From Brugia malayi (taxonomy: Eukaryota > Nematoda > Chromadorea > Rhabditida > Onchocercidae): 64,000 nucleotides of DNA. A program made the position numbers and the translations under genes. Below, one piece after another: positions 1 through 12,545 of the stretch. Under the pieces are notes generated by a model. That model worked only from the letters and a program-made list of their open reading frames with translations. It made no database searches and was not told the DNA's origin. Position 1 is the first letter of the stretch; every line of letters starts with the position of its first letter. The stretch lies in contig NW_025062479.1 in NCBI RefSeq assembly GCF_000002995.4, forward strand, positions 7,617,721-7,681,720. The letters are read 5' to 3'.

Positions 1-921
1 CGTCGTTTTGTGAGTATATGCAGTTTCCAGCTTCATGAACTTCGAACGCAGTCAACCCCTTTCGCGTCATTTCCACTGTTAGATGCAAGTCAAGATATCA
101 CTGAAACCGGATCGTTCATCGGCGAATTCAGTTTTACTCTGCTTTAGGTGTATAAGAGTTTCTACAGTGCGTTCAGAAGAATAGAATACGAAGAGCGTGA
201 GAATGCTTAGGAGCAAATCCTAGGATCCTTGGGAAGTTTCACCTGCTCCCCAAGGATCGTGTAAATCTCTACGTTTTTTGTATATTGATCGCGCTTCTGG
301 TTTCCATAGTGCTTGGTTAAATATCATGAATATTTGCCAAATATCCATATACATTTGTGATAAGACCAATCGGAAGCAATAGGGCGATCAGGAGGAATGT
401 TGGGGATACGTAAAGCCGAGCAATTTTGCTCGCACAAAATTATCCGTTAATTCCAGATTAATTAGCTGGAGGAAAAAGCTAAAGGTTTCCTACATGACTT
501 CTGGTAAAATTATGCATAAATTTAAACAGAAGTACTAGTTACATAAATAATAGAGGTCAAAAAACAACAGTTCAAGTTGCTCCAATATACACAACAAAAA
601 GTCGCACCAGCGGCGATTAAGAAAGAAAATTACGGTACGCAAGTTAGCTGTTGTTTTTCGTAATGTCATCGTGATAATATTCCGTGAAATCAGAGATTCA
701 GAAGACAATATTTCAAGCGTGTGTCGCAGAATGCGTGGGAAACTGGTTTCTCGACGTTCTGCAACAAAGTTCCAAATTTATAATCTAACTCTAAGACCTA
801 TTTAACTGCAAGAAACACAATATTGACTTCTTGCATGACTTACATGAATTTTAATTAAAAGAATAGGAATTTTCTTAATACTGTATAAGAACATAGCTCG
901 TTAAAAAAAAAGTGGTACCAG
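1..921. other. Gene-free left edge
   Basis: I see no supported coding exon here. The stretch is AT-rich with stops in all frames. It lies downstream of the PGAP1 stop codon, so its right end probably holds the 3' UTR of that minus-strand gene. Anything belonging to a neighbour to the left cannot be recognised. Confidence 0.5.
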
Positions 922-3900
922 CTAATGCTCCTCTTTTGACTTTTTTTCGCTCTGAGTCACAAACCAACTGAGTCCAATTATTGCAATGAATGAAAAACCC
1001 AGCTGCTCAATACATGTAGACGGTTGGGTGAGGAAGGTATACATTAAAACAGCTACAGAAATGTAATGCTGCAAGTGTGAACAGACGTAACAGACAAGAA
1101 ACAATTTAATAAACCACAAAGTTGGTTTCTAGAAAGAATCAACTTTAATTTTCAAAAAGATTTGATTATAACATGATATGTAATAGTAGAAAATAGTAAA
1201 AAAAGAATATCAAATCCATACTACTTCTGAAGGATGATTAGAAATCATAAACAATACACCAAGATGAACCTATTAAGATTCAGTCTTCAGTTTTTTTGAT
1301 GCGACAAAAATTAAAAAAAACAACACAAAATTTAGTTGAAAAAAAATAATGACTTCAGACCACATCAACAAAAACTCACTAATAATTCTAGAATAGTTAA
1401 CATGGTCGCTCGTAATTCTATAAATCTTGACTCTTTTAGAAAAAGCAGAAACCCAATGTGGAGATGAATGTAGCTATTTCATCTACATCAAAAGTAATGA
1501 ATATAAATCAAAAGAAACAAATAACACTGAAACAAACAACACAATTTAGAGAAAAAATCAGTCTATTCAATATCGCCGTGCATTTTTATGAAGGAATAAA
1601 ATTAATGAAACATACTGCTTTGAAGAAGTGGATTTTGCCCACCGAAAGTCGAATAAGCTTCAAGAAAGCCATCCAGTATGCTGGCACACGAGCTGGATCT
1701 TCATAAACAGCAAATAAACCATATCTAATTATATTCCATAGTGAACAGACACCAAATGGAGTATAAACCAAAATTGCATAAAAATGGAAAATAACCAATA
1801 TAACTGGTTGCGAGAAACTAGAAAGACTAACAGTCTTTAAAGAAATCGCTGTCTTCAGAAGTTGCTGAAAAGGAAACAAATAAATTTTCAAATAAAAATT
1901 TTCCAGTCAATATTAAAAGTTGAGGAAATTTAAAATGAGTGGAAATAAAAGTGTTGTTTTTTTTACTACTTACAACGATTCTAAAAGGACTGGTGCTGTG
2001 AGATCATAACTTCATTTCACTACCAAAATAATGCTGCAATATGTAATTTACCAGTAAACTGGACAGGACTACTATTAACAACGCAAAAAAACCGTTGTAT
2101 GAATAATTTATAAATAATGATATTGCAACAACTGCCAATCCATTCAAGTCAAAACATGTCGATTTCACAAATCTGAAATAAAATTTGCAGCTTTTCCATA
2201 CCAAAGGACAGATCATTAATTCAGAAAAACTATATCTTTCACTAAATTTAGGACTAATCGGAGTTATGCAAGCTGCTTTAACGATTTCAATAGCCTCCAT
2301 AGTATAAAACACAAACAAGACAAAGAAATGTCTTCGAGGATTTAATTAAACAAAGATACAAATTTGTTAAAGAGGACGTTTTGAACATTTCATACTGCTA
2401 AATAAACCTAGTTAGTTTGCTAACTGCGTTATCATATTTTTCAGCAATTAATAAGCACACATGGACACCTAATTACATATATGTATGCGCATATCGTATC
2501 ACATTCAACAAGTGTTTATTAGTAAAATTAATGAATTCATCGGAAAACGAATTAAGCACCTTTCTGAATACCTGTTCTTCATTAGTCGAATAAATAAATC
2601 TGTTAGTTTCTGAATAACATAAGTAAAGTATGAAATCAGCAAAGACGAGATCAACAGAGTAAACCAATCAACTCTGTAAATACTATAAAAATTACAAGGG
2701 TTACTAGGTAAAAGAGATTTCTTCACGTTCCCTCAGGAAAAGCGCTTATTAACATTAAAACAGTAAGGCATGATTTCACGTAATTTCCCATATATATATA
2801 TATATATATATATAAAACCAACAAATTACTCCAATAAATCATGGATGTGTGACAAATCAAGACAAGGCATATTATTTTGCAATCTCGGATATTCGAATAA
2901 TATTCCTCTGAAAATGAGAGTAAGAATATCTTTTTCAACCATCAGTATTCTACACAAGAAATATTTCAGTACTGAAATTCTCATTTAGTTAACATAATAT
3001 AACATAACTTAAAACAACATACCAGTTAAAGTGCAAATCGACAATGTACTGAGGATATATATACTTAACATGTAAGGGATGATGGATCCATACATTCGAA
3101 GCATCTTAAATTTTGAAAAAAAAAAGGCAAACGAACGACGAGACGAAAAAACTCTATACTTGATTCTAAATAGTTCTTGCCTACCTATCTTACAAATGAT
3201 CTTATAATTGAATGCATAAAAATAATTTAAGATTGCCCATTTAAAGAGCCTAGAAAAAATTTAAAATGAATTTTAATTTCACACTGATGTAATTATATAA
3301 AATATACCACAATCATAGTATCTAAATAACTGATATCCAGGCGTGCATGGAAGCGGCAGCGCTGACTTAATATGAAAAATATTTCCGCCTTTGTTTCTTC
3401 CTTACTAAGCAAATGCCCAATTACATGAAGTTCCTTATTTGAACCAAGACTGCTTATACGTCGTAGATCCTGACCTCGGAACTCAACTTTCGCGAACCAT
3501 TCTATTAAAAACTAAATTAACAACAATTTTTGCAACTGTTTAAAGGAATCAAATTAATTCTGGAGCTAGGTGAGCCATAAAGTATATAAACTAGGTCAAT
3601 CAAAAACAAAACCTTCAGTGCTATGAAAGACAATGATGAGGAAAATCATGCCTGACTTACTCAAAACTTGCTAGCTAAGTTTAAGAACTGAACAGTGATG
3701 CTCGAAAAATCAGATAGAAAACATTTTTTTAGCTTTAGTAACGATGAATAATATGTAACTGCTTCTTTAAAAATTTAAGAATAACAAAAACTAACCATTT
3801 GTACGCATACATGATTCTAATTCAATTGATATAACAATGGCAATAACTGGAGTTCCGAAATAAACTGGCAATAACACAGCAGATGCACGCTCTTCAAAGT

Positions 3901-6387
3901 TGGCTTCCCATAAAAATGTGAAGCAACCTTTCAGTAGTGACAGTAATTCAATATGCACAACCTAAAACATATTAAAGTCTCTGAAGTCTAATACTGAATC
4001 TAATAAGACGTATTTATGAGAAACTACCACAAAAATTTATTAATTTGGAGCTGAATTTTAACATAAGTTTCCAAAATGGTGTAAAAACCTCAAAAACTTA
4101 TATGTTGAGACCATAAATATTCCCGAAGTTTTTCAATTAAAAAAAAAAATCAATGCTCAACAAATGCATAACGATTCGATACCATACAGAGTTAAACTTT
4201 TCAGGATCCTCTTGAAGTGCAACGGCTTTAAAAAACTTTCCAGGTTTCAGATGTACCGAAATCTGTTCTGTAACATTTGAATGTACAAGTGTGTAAAACG
4301 TTTGTCGCAAACTGTTCAAATTATAAATAGGTTCTCCGGATGATGTCCATAACGAACTCCCAATACTTCTTTCAATGAACAACCAGCTGTTCTTTGGAAA
4401 TGATAAGACGAATTCTTTTAGATCTCCACCATTATTTTTTACCTGACAGGTGAAATAAGCTTAAATTCACAAGTGTATGAATGTAGTCACGATTATAAGA
4501 AAACATTCAAAAATATGATTACAATTAAAGCTGGCTATTACCGTAGCAGGCCAAAGAGTATTGAAAATGATAACTAGTCCAGGATAAAGAAAAGACATAA
4601 TATAGAAGAATGGGGTAGTGAATTTAATAAAAACGAAATACTGAGTGGGTTCAATAAACAAGTACAGATGAAAATAATTAATTAACTTATAAGAATATAG
4701 TATCCATAACTAAGTACTTATACAGTTTTTTATACCTACAAAGATCAAATCATTCCTGATGACAATCGCAGTACTTGTACCAACTTTCATACGTGTTAGC
4801 TCCCGAAAAAGCCCATCGGCATCAAAAAGTTGCTTAACAATGTTATCAGCATGTTTTTGAAACGAAATTGGATCGTAAGCATATTCAACCACCAGGCGGG
4901 AGATATACCTGGACAATAATTGAAAAACATCTTTAAAATTTAGCCTAGTCCAGAAATTTATCGATGAAAACATCATATGCTCAAAATCTTGTAAACTAGA
5001 ACAACTACTAATAAGTTATGATAGTTGGATAACCCAAATGTGTATAACAAACCTAAGCAACTGGTTACACCAAACAATACAAAGATGATCGGTCTCTAGT
5101 TCAATGCCATCAATAGCGGTAGTCGAAATATGGCGAACACCATTATCAAGAGTAAAATGTTCTGGCACAAGATGATCTTTCAAACCACCCGAAACTGATA
5201 AGACTAAGAGACTGGCCAATTTTTTTTCATGCTCTCTCCAATTCTTATGCATTCGGTCATAAATATTTTCCAAATACCAATCAAAAACCATTGCTGAAAA
5301 GACATGGAATGCAAGATACAATTAAATCAGATGCTACCATTTTTTAATAGAAACTTCTAAACATACGTGCATTTTTGTGCGGTGTCCCCAAAGTTACAAT
5401 AAATGCAATTCGGCTAGGATCGAAACGAATGTTATGCAACAGCGATCGTATAACAATACCACCCATTGAATGACCAACAAATATGATACCATGAGGTGGG
5501 GGTGAATACATGGTCCATATATGTCTTACCACCAAATCGAGATATTTGATTTGCCGTTCCAAATACATACCAGACAGACCTGACAACTCCTAAAATTGTG
5601 AAATATCCGAAAAAAAAAACTTTAACAAATAAATGAAATCAAGTTTTAAGTTAACTTGAATCCTTTCTTCTTGGCATATACGACGTTAAATCATTATTCA
5701 TATTTCATAAGACCCAGAAATGAAATCTGTAAAAGCAAAACTTCATTGGAACGAACCTCGTTAAAATCAATGGCAAAGACATCGAATGTGAACGGTAAAT
5801 TCCTACTCTCGGTCTTATTGTGGAGTATTGACCCTAGAGAACGAACTTGCTTGGAAGAACCAGCACTGCCAGGAACAAAAATGATAGGAATTCCACTAAC
5901 CTGTCTGGTCCTCCTACAATAAAAAATGAAGTCAAACCAAACATAGTTGATATGCATTTCCCAGCACCTTAATAAATTAGCATTTTAAAAAGTAAACTAT
6001 ACATGTAATTGCGAGCATATTCCCCTTCACCATATAAAATCGTCGAGTAACCACTAAAATCATTCGAAAACAGATATTTAATATCTTCGGTTTGATCATG
6101 CTTCAATTTTGTGAGACCAATATTAATGCGCTACAATGTCAAATCACTTGAAGCACTTTTAAATTCGGAAAATAACTTCAAATTATATACAAAATAATCT
6201 TGAAAATCTGCAAAACGTGTACCATGAAGTTCATAACACGATACATATAAGTCATCTCACACTGATTTATTCGCATCCATGGTCGGTTTCCAATCATATA
6301 TAACAAACGAAGTGTGACCACTATGGAAGTCGCAAATAACAAATTCTTCGTATAGACTCTCATGTATCCGTGGACTTGTAATTGCAA
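922..6387 (-). CDS. PGAP1: GPI inositol-deacylase, PGAP1 family (multi-exon)
   Basis: ER membrane lipase that removes the acyl chain from inositol of GPI anchors, needed for ER exit of GPI proteins (family knowledge). Phase-consistent exons: 6387-6223, 6130-6003, 5913-5757, 5589-5367, 5293-5053, 4908-4740, 4442-4188, 3961-3796, 3501-3308, 3104-3023. Exon 1 gives a short cytosolic start, one membrane segment and then the NQCEMTYMYR block typical of the family N-terminus. LYGEGEYA follows, then IIFVPGSAGSSKQVRSLGS, then the lipase nucleophile motif GHSMGG (Ser near residue 191) and DHLCIVWCNQ. The C-terminal membrane part is less secure: hydrophobic exons near 2932-2833, 2673-2572, 2300-2004, 1890-1600 and the last exon 1068-922, ending in a lysine-rich tail. 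Splice sites downstream of 3023 are approximate. An upstream start or leader exon cannot be excluded. The family identity is very secure. Confidence 0.9.
2789..2814. repeat. TA microsatellite inside PGAP1
   Basis: A run of about 12 TA units. It lies just beyond the probable end of a membrane-segment exon of PGAP1, most likely in the intron. Read through on the minus strand it would only encode alternating Tyr/Ile. Confidence 0.85.
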
Positions 6388-8480
6388 CTTAGAATTTTAA
6401 TGACAGTCATGATGCAAAAACAACATAATACTTTCAAAGTCATGCATCAAAACACACAAAACCTGATAATTAGTAAACCAGTGCATCCTATGAATACAAT
6501 CACAAGTTAGTACGACACTGATACTCTGAAAAATCTCGAATAGATGTTAACCAACGAATCCTACCACTTTACAATACTTACAACTTTCGTACCTACCTTC
6601 CGTGGACCATGCCTTACAGTAGTAAAAACCAAAAATTTGCATTTACATGGCCTCTAATTGATCTATAAAATCCACTTAAAATTTAGCTTTCTCAAATTTC
6701 ACAAAATGCAATAATTTTCTGTTTTCTCGTCCATCAGCGATATTTCCTAATCAATAAGCCACTTCCTTGGTTGTGACTAATCTTGCCAGAAGCAGCAAAG
6801 AAAAAACAGGAAAAATACGAAACGCTGAGAATTGTCTAATTCACCAACATTTTTTGATTTTTGAACTTTTTACCTAAAAAAAATTAAAAATCGCCAAAAT
6901 TTTTGTGGAAGATTCCCCTCACTGGAAAATTTTTCTCTGGAAGATAGTCGATTTATTATTAGCACTAACCCACAACGATGCGGTTTTGGCACATAAGTCA
7001 CCGTAACACACTTCCCAATAGTCCCTGAAATCACCTCATGAAAATTAAAGGAATTTATTGTGGTACTGAGATATTTTGAGAATTAAGCAAAAAGTATTTT
7101 CCGAATCGCTCACACATTCAGTTTCAAAACTTTAGGATAAAGTTAAGAAAAAATCTTTACTCCGTGTACATATTGTAGGGAATTCAAGGTAATATAACAG
7201 ATCTTTCAATGCATTGAAAAAAAAAAAAAGTATAGGCGCACTTGTCCCATGATACCACAAACATGCAGGAACAAACCCGTCCGAATCTGCATCCCCAACG
7301 AAGACAAACACCACATTTTTGGCTTTGGAATGCAAATTTTATAAGACGCACTGTGAAATTTTAAATCTTGCTAAAGAACATTTGAAAAGATTTTCCGCCG
7401 TTTTCTAAAGCAGTAATGATGGAATTACCTTTGCAGAAACGTACGTTGGTTTTTTGACTTAAGTTGCTCCCAGGTTCCTACTCGGTGAGTACTTTTGCAG
7501 CAGTTTTCTGCCCATTTCATTAACATTCGTTGCCGACTCTTCTTGTGATATATATAATTGTACCAATGGAAAGGTCTAATTCTAATTTAGTTGGTCCAAA
7601 ATCTGAAATAAAACTATGGTTTGATTCTTATATTAGATCACTTAAATTCTCTTCCAATAGGATCAGTATAACTTCATTGTACCGCTCATGCAATAATGTT
7701 AGCACAAAATAATACTTTTGCTATATTTATCAGAATTAAAGTTTTTGTACATTACCAGTTCTTTAAATTTGGTGTCAATCATTTATTAAATAAAATTAAA
7801 GTAAAGAAAGGTTATCAATCGAATCGATAAGTGTAGATAAAAATGACCCACTTCAAAAAGTTCACAATGTCGTGAGTCGTCCTTGAAGAATCGCATTAAG
7901 AAACTAAAAATAGAAAAAGATTGGGTAACACAACCTGAAATCATGTTATCAGTATTTTAGAGTGAGCTATGATATACGTTGGTTTTCAAGATACTTGTAA
8001 GTTCTTTTGCGTTCCTTTCGTCAAAAAAATATATTGCTCGGCATAATGGAATTGTTTGCTTTTGTACTACTTTTTTTCCTTGCAATATTTGTCTGAAATA
8101 AACTTCGCATCAATTGTTTATCAATTTCCCAACTGATCTGTTTTTTAATATTTGCCTAGCTAACTGATTCATCCATTACAAGAAATATTGCTGAAAATAT
8201 GTACATTGCAGATAACACAGCTTACTTTAGGTTTTGTCAGGCCGATAGAGGATACTTTGCTTGGTTTCAGTGGTACCGTACGTGTCGCAAAACACTAAAC
8301 TACTATATGAGAGTAAGAAATACGATATATGAAATTTTACAAGTAATGTTTGTACTTTGAGCTTTTTGTTTTAAGACCGATTACTCTTTAGCAGTGCTAT
8401 CATGTAACATTTTTTATCTACTACATATATTTTGTTTCTTCATATTTGCTTGCTATAATCATTAATAAGGTGCCATTATT
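6388..8480. other. Gene-free interval upstream of PGAP1
   Basis: About 2.1 kb between the PGAP1 start and the first retroelement debris. Short open frames here have no recognisable domain, no paired splice sites and runs of low-complexity residues, so I treat them as chance. The PGAP1 promoter should lie at the left end. I see no RNA gene. Confidence 0.5.
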
Positions 8481-8499
8481 TTGTATTATCAATAAGGCG

Positions 8500-8765
8500 G
8501 CATTGTTTTCACTAAGCGCCAAAAAAGGGAGCATTGTTTGTTTGATCTAAGAACAAAGATAGATCAACGAGTCTTCGCCTCTCGACAAGTTTGGTAAAGG
8601 AAACGACGGATTCGCTTTCGACAAGTTTGTGATACAACTACGACTCGTCTCTGTCAAATCATTGTACTTTATTTCTTCTAATAAAGGAATTATTATATTC
8701 CTCTGTTATTCTACAAATTTACACTTCATCCAGCGAATCATCCCGAAATCAACAACGTCTCCCGA
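8500..8765 (+). mobile_element. Probable LTR R/U5 fragment (Pao-like)
   Basis: It resembles the segment at about 18540-18710. Both carry a TCTAATAAAG or TGCTAATAAAG polyadenylation-like signal, a TTATATTCCTCTGTTA-like stretch, a short ATTTACA block, and end in a CCCGAAATCAACAACGTC or CCTGCGATCAAACACCTC type boundary. The order (polyadenylation signal, then U5) suits an LTR in plus orientation. The boundaries are estimates. Confidence 0.4.
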
Positions 8766-9144
8766 AAAGTAATATTCTTAAATCTTCAAATTTTTCACAA
8801 CAGTACATAGGCTAGGCATAGCTGGATAAGTTTTTTCGCATAACACTTGGATTTGCATAAATCTAAAAATGCATTGGGAATGAAGCACTACTTTGCATTC
8901 TTTCAGAATGTTCAATAATTTAGAGCAGAACATATGTCCTATCAGGAATTTCTTTGACTAATGATGATGTCCTTGTAGTTTTTTAGATGATGGAAACGAA
9001 TACTCGAATAAAAACTTTATTGCTCGGCTTTATGAGAATTATTAAATAGTATCAAATAATATCACAGACAGTTTATAGCAGAGAAATTGGTTGGAAGTTT
9101 CCATATGTTAAAGATTCTTCCGGTGAGGCGGGAGTGCTGAGACG

Positions 9145-9328
9145 AATCGAGTAAAGGCTGCTGTGACTAAAGACTGATCTAGACAGTGGATTTTTTTCTA
9201 TATAGTCGACTTTGATTTCCAACAGGAGACCTTTAGATGAGTGAATAAATTATCAGGCATAATGACATTTTTACAGCATATTATCAATACACACAAGATT
9301 AATTGCAAATTGGAAATGTTTTATGATG
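9145..9328 (-). repeat. 184-bp block, copy 1, identical to 23818-24001
   Basis: Every base matches the block at 23818-24001. The second copy sits at the 5' end of an antisense Pao gag frame, so this one is probably the matching leader/gag-start piece of another antisense element that has lost its body. Weaker similarity (CTTTAG, CTATAGA and CTTATAGACT words) continues about 90 bp to the right in both places. Confidence 0.85.
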
Positions 9329-9478
9329 ATTCATGACACAAGTTTAAATGAAACAGTCGGTGATGTTAGAGTCATTAATAGTCTTTAGCCTATAGACTGC
9401 CATCTTATAGACTGAAACAATCAAAGAACAGCTGCAAGTTTATATTCAAACGCGAATTGAAAAGACACAATTCACTAT

Positions 9479-9775
9479 TTGCCTCATCATGAAGTTATAT
9501 CTCCTTATAAATCCATAACAAAACTTAGAGTAGTCCAAGATGCTTCTGCCCAACTTAAAAGAACAAGAAGTTTGAATGGAGCTTTATATAGTGGAACCAT
9601 AATGCTTCCGGATTTATTAGCAATTGGAACTGCATCCTTACCACAGGAAGGTGAAAAAAAAAGTATTATATATTTAGTGACAAAAGAAAACCGAAAAATT
9701 ATCGGTTTAAGAGAGTTCTTTTTGGAATTATATCGTCACCATTTTTACTACCGGCTACACTCAAGCACCGTGTAG
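9479..9775 (+). pseudogene. Pao/BEL reverse transcriptase fragment
   Basis: Encodes LPHHEVISPYKS followed by KLRVVQDASA and NGALYSGTIMLPDLLAIG, the characteristic start of Pao-family reverse transcriptases, before the catalytic blocks. The frame then drifts into unrelated residues and no RNase H or integrase follows before the LTR-like TGTCGCGAAAT at 9954. It is a truncated remnant in plus orientation. The same LPHHE motif recurs at about 14290 in the longer copy. Confidence 0.8.
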
Positions 9776-9953
9776 AAACTATGGGAAGGCAAATCAGAAA
9801 ATACTTATAAGTAGACAATGTTACATTGTCAATGAATGAAACAAAGGAACCAACGACAAAAACTTCAATAAAGCGATAGCCAAACACGATCGAATAGAGG
9901 AAGCATCAGCAAAAATTCTTAGCGTCATCTGAACAAACGATAGAGACACAGCT

Positions 9954-10640
9954 TGTCGCGAAATTCTAAAATATTAAAAATAATACCAATGAAAGTAAAA
10001 TAAGGGTAGAAAATATGTCCGTGAACCCTTCGCAAATAATGCTTGTAGATAAATTTTATTTTAACCATGCTTATACTGTAAAACTTTGTCGTAAAAATTA
10101 AGGTTCCAGTCTGAATATAACTTTGTGACTTAGAGTCGAATTGAACTTTTGTATGCTCAACAGCCTTACTTGTTTGCTATTGTAGCTGGCATAAATGAAT
10201 GCGTTGAATGATAGGTCTGTTGTAAGGATTTTATTTGTTAACAACAATAATATATAGGTATTAATATATAGGTAAATCTATAGCAGCAATATTGATAATT
10301 TTGTAGAATATCTACAAATGAAATGAAGAAAATGGATAAATGAATAAATTGGTCGGGAAATGAGCTGAATTGTGAGTGAGGAAGAGCAGCAGAATTGTAG
10401 CTTACTGGTAAGGAAAAAACTGATAAAACTGAGAAGTTGATTGAGACAAAAGGTTTAGACCCTTATATAGTGGGTCTGACTTGCAGCAACAGCATGATTA
10501 TTGAGTATCAGATGATCTTTACTCTTTATATAGTAAGAGATGGGTTTTAATACTGTAGTTTCTTAAGGAATGACTATTAGCTTAGAAAACCTTTACAATA
10601 TTTCGACATTGTAAGCAAATTTTAAAGAATAGTATGATAG
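9954..10640 (+). mobile_element. LTR-like start and leader of Pao copy A
   Basis: Begins with TGTCGCGAAAT and a following AT-rich stretch that also begins at 17088, right after the integrase frame of the long copy, so both look like 5' ends of LTRs. The second half (about 10255-10640) is the dispersed repeat described separately and leads directly into gag. The right LTR boundary could not be fixed. Confidence 0.45.
10255..10640 (+). repeat. Dispersed repeat R, copy 1 (forward)
   Basis: Shares an ordered series of words with 21925-22330 (same strand) and 12236-12545 (opposite strand): CTATAGCA, a GAGGAAGAGCAGCAGAATT-like block, ATCAGATGATCTTTACTC, a CTTTACAATATTTCGACATTGTAAGCAAATT-like block. 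It sits immediately before gag in the plus orientation. The copies are diverged and not tandem. Confidence 0.8.
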
Positions 10641-10659
10641 TATGATTCTCACGAATCAA

Positions 10660-12060
10660 GAGGAGGTAAAACTCCTACAATTTTGTTATAGTTTCAAGGC
10701 GACTGTTCATGAGCAAAACATCCCAGACATTCAGAAGTTGAATTACGTGATATCTTGTCTTAAAGGAGATGCATTGCTAGCTGTGAGGGATTTTGATATA
10801 GCGCCAGAAACTACGATGTAACAATAGGTTTACTAATGGAAAAGTATGGTAAACTTTTCATTGTAAAAAAACCACTTTATAATGAACTGAATTCCACCAA
10901 AAGAAATGATCGTGATTGGAAAGCAATCGTCAAAGCCACAGAAGAGAATATTTTGACAGCTGGAAGCTACAGGTGGAAATTTAAAGATTCAAATAATGAA
11001 ATTTCAGTAGAGAATAAATTAACAGCGTGGATAGTGGATAAATTATACCAACTGAAAGAGAAGTCGACGAGTAAGCCAGTTAAAGATATCGGACAATATT
11101 TGACAAGACTAGTACTGAGAAATGAAGTAGTTGTTAGAAGTTAAGCGAATATAAGGGAGAAGAAAGCAAATAAATATAATGTTAAGGATGAAACTTCAGC
11201 CTTAGCCACAAACAATTCACCAAAGGGAGATAATACAATAAAATCAAAAAAGATTCCAGAAGAAACTCCAATTAGCGGAAAAATAAGGCCATGCGTATTT
11301 TGTGATAAAGACCACTGGAATAATGAATTTAACATTTTTCCCACACTCAAACTCCAGATGGAACGTTTGAGGAAAATCACTGCATGTTTCAAATGTCTTT
11401 GAACAGGGCATGCAACAAGTAATTGTAAAAAAGGGTAACTTTTGTGTTTCCATTATAAAGGTCAACGCAATACGGCACTGTGTCATCTCAATTACAAGGA
11501 GTTCATGCAAACAGTGGATTCCAACAAAGGAAAATTAGATTCAATCATAATCGCTAATTCTATTACTGAAAAGGGAATTCAAAAGAATAAGCGAACCTTA
11601 TTATTATTTAAGAAAATAAGTATGATCAATTCAAGCCGCCCAGAAATTCAACAAAAGACTTTAGCTTTATTCAATACTGATTCTCAATTGTCCATATCAA
11701 AGGAATTGGCATATTGATTAAATTCTACAAGGAACCAAAGAAATGGAGCTAAACATTGCTTCATTTGACAACACGACACCAAAAGCGTGTCTTATTACTA
11801 AGACTGAAATCGGAGTAGAAATTGGAAATAAGGAAATAATCTGATTAGATGCAATACTACCTGACCAATGAATTACAAGCGGATAATTTTAATAGAAAGA
11901 AATTATCGAAGATAAACAAAATCAATTAAAAAATTTCACAGATCAATGGAAACAACCAAATATTCTCATAGGTGCTGATTACTTCGTTAAGCTTATTCAT
12001 TTCGACAAACCAGAAAACTTAAGATCCAGATTTTCTTTGATCTATAGGAAGTTGGACCTA
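10660..12060 (+). pseudogene. Pao/BEL gag-protease remnant, copy A
   Basis: Gag capsid part reads KLNYVISCLKGDALLAVRDF (about 10738-10797), then EKYGKL, NELNSTKRNDRDWKAIV and a CCHC-like region (CVFCDKDHWN, CFKCL, CFHYKGQRNTALCHLNY, 11290-11500). The aspartic protease start follows as ETLALFNTDSQLS-like residues near 11660, where the family has DTGS. The catalytic Asp is replaced by Asn and the Gly by Asp. Stops and frame changes interrupt it near 10818, 11142, 11400 and 11716. No RT follows. Copy A runs into an inverted R repeat at 12236. It is a dead internal fragment. Confidence 0.8.
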
Positions 12061-12235
12061 CGCTAGCTGGAAGTGGATATATAAACGAAGTTCACAACAA
12101 TAAAACCATATCAGTGGACCATGCTCATCTAGCCAATGCATAATATAAATACAGGCTTAGATCATTTACAAAGTGGAACTGGCAGTGATGAAAAAACATT
12201 GCTATCGCGAAACTCGAAATAATCTCGTATGTGCA

Positions 12236-12545
12236 TTGTTTAGTATGTTAAAAACTACTCCTTTGTTCCAAATCGAATTTGCTTACAATGTCGAAATATT
12301 GTAAAGGTTTTCTAATTTAATAGTCATTGTTGGAGGAGCTGATAATATTAAAATCATCTCATATTATATGAAGAGTAAAGATCATCTGATAGCTCTTTAC
12401 TCAATGTAATTAGGCACTTGTTGCAAATCAGTTTGCCCATTATAGAGCATTTAAAAATCCTTTTTCTCAATCAGTTTTTTTAGCAGCAAGCTATAATTCG
12501 GCTGCTCTTCCTCACTCATAGTTCATTTAATTTTTCTAAGTTCCT
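12236..12545 (-). repeat. Dispersed repeat R, copy 2 (inverted)
   Basis: Its reverse complement aligns in order with 10255-10640 and 21925-22330, including ATCAGATGATCTTTACTC and the CTTTACAATATTTCGACATTGTAAGC block. It lies between the end of gag-protease copy A and the start of gag copy B. Copies 1 and 2 therefore form a head-to-head inverted pair around copy A. Confidence 0.8.

Noticed and set aside
2723..2938. PGAP1 exon running through the TA microsatellite
   Set aside because: The frame is open, but a repeat coding for alternating Tyr/Ile in a conserved enzyme is unlikely. A donor before the repeat joins in phase 2 to the next exon.
4540..4672. Extra PGAP1 exon reading YFVFIKFTTPFFYIMSFLYP on the minus strand
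   Set aside because: It has an acceptor and a donor and is open in phase 0, but the flanking exons (ending NDLIF and starting VKNN) already join in phase, and the hydrophobic run does not belong in the luminal part of the protein.
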